Assembly (NCBI GenBank): GCA_017443405.1
Contig: JAFRXS010000023.1
Coordinates: 1 to 57,411, forward strand
Source of the DNA: Clostridia bacterium
GTDB taxonomy: Bacteria > Bacillota > Clostridia > Oscillospirales > Acutalibacteraceae
Direction: 5' to 3'
Length of the DNA: 57,411 nucleotides
Shown here: positions 51,005 through 57,411 of the stretch, piece after piece
Numbering within the stretch: position 1 is the stretch's first letter
How the letters are laid out: every line of letters starts with the position of its first letter
Notes under the pieces: generated by a model
Database searches by the model: none
What the model was told of the DNA's origin: nothing
Seen by the model: only the letters and a program-made list of their open reading frames with translations
Made by a program: the position numbers and the translations under genes

Positions 51005-51355
51005 CTACACCGATATGAACGCGACGCCGGAGCGGAACTTGTCGGCGCACGTCCTTTCAAGACTGCGTATGAGCCCGGCGAGCGATTCTATCCTCGTGTC
51101 GCCCTCGGTCCTGACCGTCACGTCGCCCAGGGTCACGCTGCGCGGCTCGTCGGATCGGTATCCGCCCGAAAGAGCGAAATACGCGATGTATGCCGCGGTC
51201 AGGAATTCCTCGACGCCGCCCGCCGCCGTCGGATCCCGCAGCTTTTCCTCGACGCTGTCGGTCACGGCGTCCGCTATCTCCGCGCAGCGGGCGGTCTCCT
51301 CCCCGCTCTCGCAGAACATGGTGCCGTACAGCGCGGCTATCCGTTCTCTGTCCAA
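51005..51355 (-). CDS. Putative head-tail adaptor protein
   Basis: A 116-residue, mostly helical protein (ERIAALYGTMFCESGEE, then AAYIAYFALSGGYRSDEP) resembling gp6/gp15-type head-tail adaptors. It is the first gene of the module. TTG at 51355 is the start, with AAGGAGG eight bases upstream. It is preceded by a leader with a terminator and by a near-consensus promoter. Confidence 0.55.
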   Translation of the reverse strand: MDRERIAALYGTMFCESGEETARCAEIADAVTDSVEEKLRDPTAAGGVEEFLTAAYIAYFALSGGYRSDEPRSVTLGDVTVRTEGDTRIESLAGLIRSLERTCADKFRSGVAFISV

Positions 51356-51451
51356 ATATGATTCCTCCTTTTATCCCGTTTGTCCGTCCGGGCAAACATA
51401 ACGCTTCACCCGAAGAGCGAAATACAGACCGCCCGCGGGGCGAAAAGACGC

Positions 51452-51484
51452 AAAAAAATAAGCCCCGCTCGTTTTCGGGCTTAT
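51452..51484 (-). terminator. Intrinsic terminator in the leader of the capsid module
   Basis: On the minus strand ATAAGCCC/GGGCTTAT (8 pairs) is followed by TTTTTTT. It lies between the promoter at 51.53-51.56 kb and the first gene at 51355, so it could act as an attenuator. Confidence 0.7.
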
Positions 51485-51528
51485 ATTTTTCCCGCTCATC
51501 GGGGCGCGTCGTGTTCGCTTCTGATTTA

Positions 51529-51557
51529 ATTGTAGCATACAAATTTCGTGTTGTCAA
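51529..51557 (-). promoter_or_regulatory. Near-consensus promoter of the capsid module
   Basis: TTGACA (51552-51557) and TACAAT (51529-51534) with a 17-base spacer, minus strand, about 165 bases before the first gene. Confidence 0.82.
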
Positions 51558-51561
51558 TATA

Positions 51562-51581
51562 ATACGAATATATATTCGTAT
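51562..51581. promoter_or_regulatory. 20-bp perfect palindrome, probable operator
   Basis: ATACGAATATATATTCGTAT is fully self-complementary. It lies four bases upstream of the capsid-module -35 box and 35 bases upstream of the -35 box of the divergent surface-protein gene, so one dimeric regulator could touch both. Confidence 0.7.
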
Positions 51582-51616
51582 AAAAATGACCGGATCGACA
51601 GATTATCGGGCTGTAC

Positions 51617-51645
51617 TTGACAAACTTCCACGGGTGAAATATAAT
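51617..51645 (+). promoter_or_regulatory. Perfect sigma-A promoter of the giant surface protein
   Basis: TTGACA (51617-51622) and TATAAT (51640-51645) with a 17-base spacer, about 55 bases before the ATG. Confidence 0.9.
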
Positions 51646-51700
51646 GTTATTAAATATCAAAGTGAGAATTATAAGTCGTTTCATGGGAGGAGTTTTTTAA

Positions 51701-54700
51701 ATGACGTACGAATACACGAAACGGGGATGGCGCAGGGCTTTGTCAACGGTCCTTTGCGTCCTCCTCGTCATGACCTCGCTGCCGCTCGTTATGTTCGGCA
51801 CGGCGCCCGGCGCAAAGGCGTACTCCACGTTCTCGAAGCCTTACTCGACGGAGTATTATTACGCAAGCGGCACGCAATTCATTGAGTCGCTTTGCGTAGG
51901 CTGGGACGGCGATAAAATGAGTACAATCAGCAGTCAGATGAGGGATGCCGGCTGGACTCCTGTATCGAATTTTACTGATATGATGGCGGGCTGGGGCAGC
52001 AAGGCTGATTACATCGGCGTCGGATATAAGACGACGACCGACCCGACGAAGGCTCTGACGGATATCGAATTCTGGGACTCCGACAACGGGCACAACAACT
52101 ACAGTTATCATAATAATCAGGGCAGCTGGCCGGGCGACCACACAGCAACTGATACCTGCAACGGCACTTCTGCGACCGGCGTAAAGGACGCGAATACGGG
52201 TATCGTATTCTTCCGCGTCGGCGGCTCGCCCATGACGGCTTACAGCAGGGACGGCATCGTTGATTTCTTTAGAGGTTTCGGAAGCGGTTACGGCAACGAA
52301 TACCTCTGCGCGACAAAAAACCGCGCCGCCGGCGCCGCGATTACCGCGGTCAACTGCTTCTCGGGCACAAGCTCGGGCTGGACCATGGCGACCTGCCTTG
52401 CCCGCGGATGCGGCGCGCACAGTTCCGCTCACGGTAAATCTACCCGTTACGTCGGATATCAGCGTCTGACCACCACGGTCAACTCCGATACCCTGAGGTC
52501 GAATTACTCGGCGCTTCTCGCGAAGTACAATCAGATCTCATACTATACCTATCCCTCTACCACAAAAGCAAATATCGAGGCCGCCCTCAATACCGCTCAG
52601 TCGATACTTTCGGACCTCAACGACGGCTACACGACCTCCAATCAGACCGCGATCAACAACGCGGCGAACGCCTGCGCCACGCAGAGCAATTATATGTCCG
52701 TCATCGCGCCGAGGATAGTCCGCGGCACGTGGGTCAGGGACGGCGCCTCGGGCTACTACGTTTACGTTTACGCCGACAATAACGGCGGCGCTCCGCTTTC
52801 CCGCGTTCAGTTCCCGTCCTGGACGAACCTCAACGGTCAGGACGATATACAGTCGAACTGGCCGAGCAACTCGGCTGCCTCCGGCACCTCCGGCAGCTGG
52901 ACGGTCGGCGGCAGCACGTATAACTACCGCTATTACGTAGCGGTCAGCTCACATAATAACGAATACGTCGGTTACAATACCCACGTCTACGCTTACAATA
53001 CCATGGGCAGCAGCGTATGCGGCTACACCATGAGCATGAATTTCGACTATACCGTCGCATACTCCGGCAACGGCGCGACGGGCGGGTCGACTGCCAATCA
53101 GACAGTCAACTACGGCGCGCAGACCGCGATAAACAATAACGGCTTCACAAGAGCCTACACCGTTACCTATAACTATAACGGCAACGGTCAGTCAAACTCT
53201 TCAACAACCGCGAGCTATTCCTTCGCCGGCTGGAGCGGCAGTACTTCAAGCCCCGGTTACCTCGTCAACGACGCGACCGAGCGCAGCGGCACGGGCGGCG
53301 CGAACGGTTATACCGATTTCGCGCAGTGGACGGTGGCGCAGCCCTTCGTCGCGGGCGAGGAATACACGCTCGAGTTCGACGCCTACGGTTCCGGCACTCT
53401 CATCAACTACTTCTACGGAGCGAGCGGATATCTCGCGTGCGCGAAGGCGGTCAGCTCCAACGGCCGTACGAGCACGGGCGGCGACGGCAATATCACCGCC
53501 ACGATGACCGGCAGCTGGGTCCACTACAAGATAGTCTGGACGCTCGGATCCTCCGGCAACGCCTCGGTCAACAAATACGTCCTGTTCCGCGCGAATCAGG
53601 GCACCGGCAACGTCATCCACGCCAAGAACGTCAAGTTCTATCAGAGCAAATTCGTGAACGGCTCCCGTATGCTCAACCTCGCCACTGCCGGTACGTATAC
53701 CATGACGGCGCAGTGGAACCCCGCTTCCGTCACTCTTCCCACGCCGAACGCCCGCACGGGCTACAAGTTCGGCGGCTGGTACAGCGGCTCGACGAAGATC
53801 GGCAACGCCGGCGCGAGCTACACTCCGACCGCGAATATCACGCTCACCGCGAACTGGACGCCGATAGCGTATACCGTCGCGTACAACGGCAACGGGGCGA
53901 CGGGCGGCTCGACGGCGAGCTCGGCGCACACCTACGGCGTCGCGAAGAACCTGACGGCGAACGGCTTCACGAGAGCGTACACCGTCACGTATAACTACAA
54001 CGGCAGCGGCACGGCGGATACGACCGCCACCGCGACGTACTCGTTCGCCGGCTGGAATACCAACAGCGGCGGGACGGGCGCGAACTACTCCAATTCGCAG
54101 TCCGTCAGCAATCTGTCCTCCACGGACGGCGCGACGGTCACGCTTTACGCCAAGTGGAACAGCGCTTCCGTCACGCTCCCGACCCCGACCCGCGAGGGCT
54201 ACACCTTCGCCGGCTGGTATAACGGTTCGACCAAGGTCGGCGACGGCGGCGCGAGCTTTATCCCCACCGCCAACGTGACGCTCACCGCGAAGTGGACGGT
54301 CAATCAGTATTCCGTCGGCTACGCGCAGGGCACCGCGACGGGCGGAACGCTCCCGGCGAATCAGACGGCGGACTACGGCTCGACGGTAACGCTCGGGACG
54401 AACGCTATGACGAAGAGCGAGACGGACGACGCCGTCTACACCGTGACGTACGACTACAATGGCAGCGGTGACGCGAATACCTCGGCGACGACGTACCTCA
54501 AGAGGACGTATACGGCGTACGGCTGGACGAAGACCTCCGGAAGCCAGACGAGGGACTACGCCGACGGCGAGCAGTACACCGTCCCGGCGGGAAATATCAC
54601 GCTTTATCCCTGCTTCAAGCAGAGCACCCGCTACACCTCGACGACCCTTCCGTCCCCGGCGCGCGAGGGATATACCTTCACCGGATGGTACGACGGCGAG

Positions 54701-57411
54701 ACGAGAGTCGGCGGCGCGGGCGACAGCTATACCCCGACCGCCGGCGTGACCCTTAAAGCCGGCTGGAGCGCGAACGAATACACGGTAACGCTCGACCAGC
54801 AGGGCGCGACGACCGAGGGCACGACCTTCGTCACCGCTGCCTACGACGCGGCGATGCCCGCGATCACCGTTCCCGCCCGCACGGGCTACGTGTTCGGCGG
54901 CTTCTTCTCCGAAGCGAACGGCGCGGGCACGGTATACTACGACGAAAACGGCGCGTCCAAGAATAACTGGAACGGGACCGCCGATACGACGCTGTACGCC
55001 TACTGGGTAGCCAATCCGTACTACCTGCACTTCGAGCCCAACGGCGGCAGCGGCGATATGAGCAATCAGAAGCTCACCTACGACGTAGAGGAGAACATCA
55101 CCGCCAACGCGTTCGAAAAGACCGCGAACGTCACATACGACTACAAAGGCGGCGCCGGAGACAAGACGGGCGAGACCGTAACGCTCGTCTTCGCGAACTG
55201 GGCGACGAACTCCGACGGTTCGGGCGATACGTATACCGACGGTCAGCCCGTCAAGAACCTCGCCTCCAAGAAGGACGCGGTCATCAGCCTTTATGCGCAG
55301 TGGAACGGCGTGAACGTCACCCTTCCCGCGGCCTCCCGCGCGGGCTATGACTTCGCGGGCTGGTACGCCGGCGAGGATAAGATAGAGGGCGATACTTACA
55401 CCGTGACCGGAGCGGTCACGCTTACCGCCCATTGGACGGCGCACACCTACACCGTCGCCTTTGACGGCAATCAGGGCTCCGGCGCTACTCCGGTAACGGG
55501 CGAGACCGCTTCCGTCACCTTCACCTATGACGGTGGAGCCAACGTCCTTACCGCCAACGGCTTCGCCAGAGCCGGCTACGACTTCCTCGGTTGGGCTCTC
55601 GATCCCGCCGCGGCGGCTCCGACCTACACCGACGGTAAGACCGTGGGCGATAACCTCGCCTCCGCTCAGGGCGCGTCCGTGACGCTCTACGCCGTCTGGA
55701 ACGCTCTCGAGCAGACCAATAACTACTCCGGCGCGACCTCCGAAGGCTCCGCGATCGTTACCGGACCGACCGACTCCACCGTCACGCTCGGCGACGCCGA
55801 TCCCAAGATCGGCTATACCTTCAGAGGCTGGTACCTCACTGCCGACTTCTCGGGCGAGCCCGTCACCTCTATCGTTATCCCCGCGGGCGGCGCGACCGTC
55901 TACGCCAAGTGGGAAGCCAATAAGTATGCCGTGACCTTCGTCTCCGCGACCGAGGCTCCCGAATACACCACCGAAGGCTCGACCTCCGCAACGGCTACCT
56001 ATGACTCCGCTATGCCGGAGATCACCCTCCCGACCCGTACCGGCTACACCTTCGCCGGCTTCGCGGACAAAAACGGCACGCTCTACTACAACGCCAACGG
56101 CTCCTCCGCAAAGAACTACGACGTCGCCGACGTTACGACCCTGTACGCGGTCTGGACCGCGAACGAGGATACGGCGTATACCGTCAAGCACTACAAGCAG
56201 GACCTTAACGCCGATACCTATACTCTCGCCGATACTGACGAGATCACCGGCACGTCCGATACGACGGTCACCGCCGAAGTCAGGAGCTACGCCGGCTTCA
56301 CGGCTCCCGATCAGACGACCGTGTTCATCAAGCCCGACGGCTCCGCCGTTCTCGAGTACAGATACACGAGAAACAGCTACACCCTGACGGTAGTCCCCGC
56401 GGGCGACAGCTTCGACGGCGAGACCTCAGTCACGAGGCAGTACGAGGATACCTACGTTATCACCGCGGTCCCGGACAAGACCGGCTACGGCTTCGACAGC
56501 TGGAGCAAGACGGCGGGCGAGGGCAGCCTTGACGGCAATACCTACACGTTCGGCGCCGGCGACGGCACCGTCACCGCTGTCTATACTCCCAATAACTACA
56601 CCGTCCGCTTCAACTCCAACAACGGCGACGGACTCACCTCCGAGCAGATTCTTACCTACGACGCTCCCGAGGCTCTTGACCGCAACAGCTTCTCGAAGAG
56701 CGTCACCGCGAGCTTCGACTACAACATCGGAACGGGCTCGCCGGAGCAGATGACGCTCGACGCGTTCACCTTCACGGGCTGGAACACCGCGGCTGACGGC
56801 AGCGGCGACGGCTACGGCAACGGCGCGGAGGTCGTCAACCTCTCTACCGGCGCGGATGTCGAGCTCTACGCTCAGTGGACGACCACAACGATAGATATGC
56901 CCGAGACCTCCCGTACCGGCTACGACCTTGACGGCTGGTACGAGGGAGAGAACAAGGTCGAAGGCGCTTACACCGTTACCGGCGACGTTTCGTTCGAGGC
57001 GCGCTGGACGGCGCACACCTACACGGTCGCTTTCGACGGCAACCGGGGCGCGGGCGCGACGCCCGTGACGGGCTCTACCGCTTCCGCCGACTTCACGTAT
57101 GACGGCGAGGCGAATATACTTACCGCGAACGGCTTCGAAAGAGCCGGCTACGACTTCCTCGGCTGGTCGACCGATCCCGCGGCGACAGCCGCCGATTACA
57201 CGGACGGTCAGAACGTAAATGACGGCCTCTACGCCGGCAAGGGCGCGACTGTGACTCTTTACGCGGTGTGGCAGGCTCTCGAGCAGACCAACAGCTACGA
57301 GGGCGCGACATCTGACGGAGCCGCCGTGTTCACAGGCGCTACCGACTCGACCGTCACGCTCGGCGAGCCCGACGCGAAGACGGGCTACACGTTCGGCGGC
57401 TGGTACAGGAA
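51701..57411 (+). CDS. Giant InlB-repeat (Listeria-Bacteroides repeat) surface protein, 3' end missing
   Basis: ATG at 51701 follows GGGAGGAG. The frame is open for at least 1,903 codons to the window edge. A signal peptide (about residues 1-40, ending GAKA) is followed by an unrecognised domain (about 40-250), a helical spacer (about 255-340) and a beta domain. From about residue 450 there are at least fifteen InlB B-type repeats, with strand ends like TLYAKW and (F/Y)xGW centres. A jelly-roll-like segment (about residues 516-647, GEEYTLEFDAYGSG through KNVKFY) interrupts the first full repeat and may bind carbohydrate. Such proteins are usually wall-anchored adhesins. The anchor and end lie outside the window. 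Confidence 0.9.
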   Translation, partial: MTYEYTKRGWRRALSTVLCVLLVMTSLPLVMFGTAPGAKAYSTFSKPYSTEYYYASGTQFIESLCVGWDGDKMSTISSQMRDAGWTPVSNFTDMMAGWGSKADYIGVGYKTTTDPTKALTDIEFWDSDNGHNNYSYHNNQGSWPGDHTATDTCNGTSATGVKDANTGIVFFRVGGSPMTAYSRDGIVDFFRGFGSGYGNEYLCATKNRAAGAAITAVNCFSGTSSGWTMATCLARGCGAHSSAHGKSTRYVGYQRLTTTVNSDTLRSNYSALLAKYNQISYYTYPSTTKANIEAALNTAQSILSDLNDGYTTSNQTAINNAANACATQSNYMSVIAPRIVRGTWVRDGASGYYVYVYADNNGGAPLSRVQFPSWTNLNGQDDIQSNWPSNSAASGTSGSWTVGGSTYNYRYYVAVSSHNNEYVGYNTHVYAYNTMGSSVCGYTMSMNFDYTVAYSGNGATGGSTANQTVNYGAQTAINNNGFTRAYTVTYNYNGNGQSNSSTTASYSFAGWSGSTSSPGYLVNDATERSGTGGANGYTDFAQWTVAQPFVAGEEYTLEFDAYGSGTLINYFYGASGYLACAKAVSSNGRTSTGGDGNITATMTGSWVHYKIVWTLGSSGNASVNKYVLFRANQGTGNVIHAKNVKFYQSKFVNGSRMLNLATAGTYTMTAQWNPASVTLPTPNARTGYKFGGWYSGSTKIGNAGASYTPTANITLTANWTPIAYTVAYNGNGATGGSTASSAHTYGVAKNLTANGFTRAYTVTYNYNGSGTADTTATATYSFAGWNTNSGGTGANYSNSQSVSNLSSTDGATVTLYAKWNSASVTLPTPTREGYTFAGWYNGSTKVGDGGASFIPTANVTLTAKWTVNQYSVGYAQGTATGGTLPANQTADYGSTVTLGTNAMTKSETDDAVYTVTYDYNGSGDANTSATTYLKRTYTAYGWTKTSGSQTRDYADGEQYTVPAGNITLYPCFKQSTRYTSTTLPSPAREGYTFTGWYDGETRVGGAGDSYTPTAGVTLKAGWSANEYTVTLDQQGATTEGTTFVTAAYDAAMPAITVPARTGYVFGGFFSEANGAGTVYYDENGASKNNWNGTADTTLYAYWVANPYYLHFEPNGGSGDMSNQKLTYDVEENITANAFEKTANVTYDYKGGAGDKTGETVTLVFANWATNSDGSGDTYTDGQPVKNLASKKDAVISLYAQWNGVNVTLPAASRAGYDFAGWYAGEDKIEGDTYTVTGAVTLTAHWTAHTYTVAFDGNQGSGATPVTGETASVTFTYDGGANVLTANGFARAGYDFLGWALDPAAAAPTYTDGKTVGDNLASAQGASVTLYAVWNALEQTNNYSGATSEGSAIVTGPTDSTVTLGDADPKIGYTFRGWYLTADFSGEPVTSIVIPAGGATVYAKWEANKYAVTFVSATEAPEYTTEGSTSATATYDSAMPEITLPTRTGYTFAGFADKNGTLYYNANGSSAKNYDVADVTTLYAVWTANEDTAYTVKHYKQDLNADTYTLADTDEITGTSDTTVTAEVRSYAGFTAPDQTTVFIKPDGSAVLEYRYTRNSYTLTVVPAGDSFDGETSVTRQYEDTYVITAVPDKTGYGFDSWSKTAGEGSLDGNTYTFGAGDGTVTAVYTPNNYTVRFNSNNGDGLTSEQILTYDAPEALDRNSFSKSVTASFDYNIGTGSPEQMTLDAFTFTGWNTAADGSGDGYGNGAEVVNLSTGADVELYAQWTTTTIDMPETSRTGYDLDGWYEGENKVEGAYTVTGDVSFEARWTAHTYTVAFDGNRGAGATPVTGSTASADFTYDGEANILTANGFERAGYDFLGWSTDPAATAADYTDGQNVNDGLYAGKGATVTLYAVWQALEQTNSYEGATSDGAAVFTGATDSTVTLGEPDAKTGYTFGGWYR

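Noticed and set aside
45359..51355. Complete prophage
   Set aside because: No integrase, lysis, tail tube, tape measure or replication genes are present, and no attachment-site repeats were noticed at the edges of the block.
53246..56191. A 981-codon open frame on the minus strand opposite the giant surface protein
   Set aside because: Its product is an Arg/Gly/Val-rich sequence without domains. It mirrors the repeats of the plus-strand gene, which has the promoter, ribosome binding site, signal peptide and recognisable repeats.

Overview
The window looks like a GC-rich chromosome segment (roughly 60 % by eye) from an uncultured Clostridia-type Bacillota, probably a gut Oscillospirales-like anaerobe. 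Supporting signs are a RemA (DUF370) gene, a GerW/YtfJ sporulation gene, scpA-scpB, strong AGGAGG-type ribosome binding sites, sigma-A promoters close to TTGACA-17-TATAAT, BspA-type leucine-rich-repeat proteins ending in dockerin modules, and cytosolic GH27 and GH29 glycosidases.

Layout. 0.2-3.4 kb (minus strand): a sugar locus with a GPH-type symporter, a GH27 alpha-galactosidase, a small zinc-ribbon protein and a SemiSWEET-like protein. 3.5-15.4 kb (minus): one 15-gene housekeeping operon read from a consensus promoter at about 15.48 kb, in the order yqhQ, prmC, M50 protease, scpA, scpB, DUF2953, ytfJ, rluB, yicC, remA, gmk, rpoZ, priA, def, fmt, closed by a terminator at 3.49 kb. 15.5-17.6 kb: an OmpR/PhoR-type two-component system. 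17.7-23.4 kb: an ABC-2 exporter, an LCAT-like hydrolase homologue that lacks its serine, lepA, and an aspartate-racemase-like gene that appears leaderless. 23.4-26.2 kb: GH29 fucosidase and a membrane M28 peptidase. 26.3-30.8 kb (plus): rpsT, a 59-residue membrane protein, a DUF5684-like protein with glutamine/tyrosine repeats, and a large secreted protein of unknown function. 31.3-35.9 kb (minus): a compact acyl-activation cassette of MFS exporter, acyl-AMP ligase, carrier protein and condensation-like acyltransferase.

From 36 kb on, the region is accessory. It holds a RelB/ParE-type toxin-antitoxin pair with an operator over its promoter, a stand-alone reverse transcriptase of neither DGR nor classical intron type, a HicAB pair, an XRE regulator, and two BspA-like dockerin proteins, one with a frameshifted signal peptide. 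A nine-gene minus-strand phage capsid and packaging module (45.4-51.4 kb) has no tail, lysis or integrase genes. Its promoter is near consensus, with a 20-bp perfect palindrome beside it and an intrinsic terminator in the leader. A divergent consensus promoter drives a giant InlB-repeat surface protein that runs off the right end of the window.

Several intergenic regions (27.7, 30.9-31.3, 39.0, 40.85 and 45.2 kb) are filled with chains of short hairpins joined by ATCAT/ATGATG-like linkers. Two of these chains share the same hairpins in the same order, so they look like copies of one dispersed element. The strongest leads for something undescribed are the tail-less capsid module with its control region, the acyl-conjugating cassette, the reverse transcriptase, and the hairpin chains.
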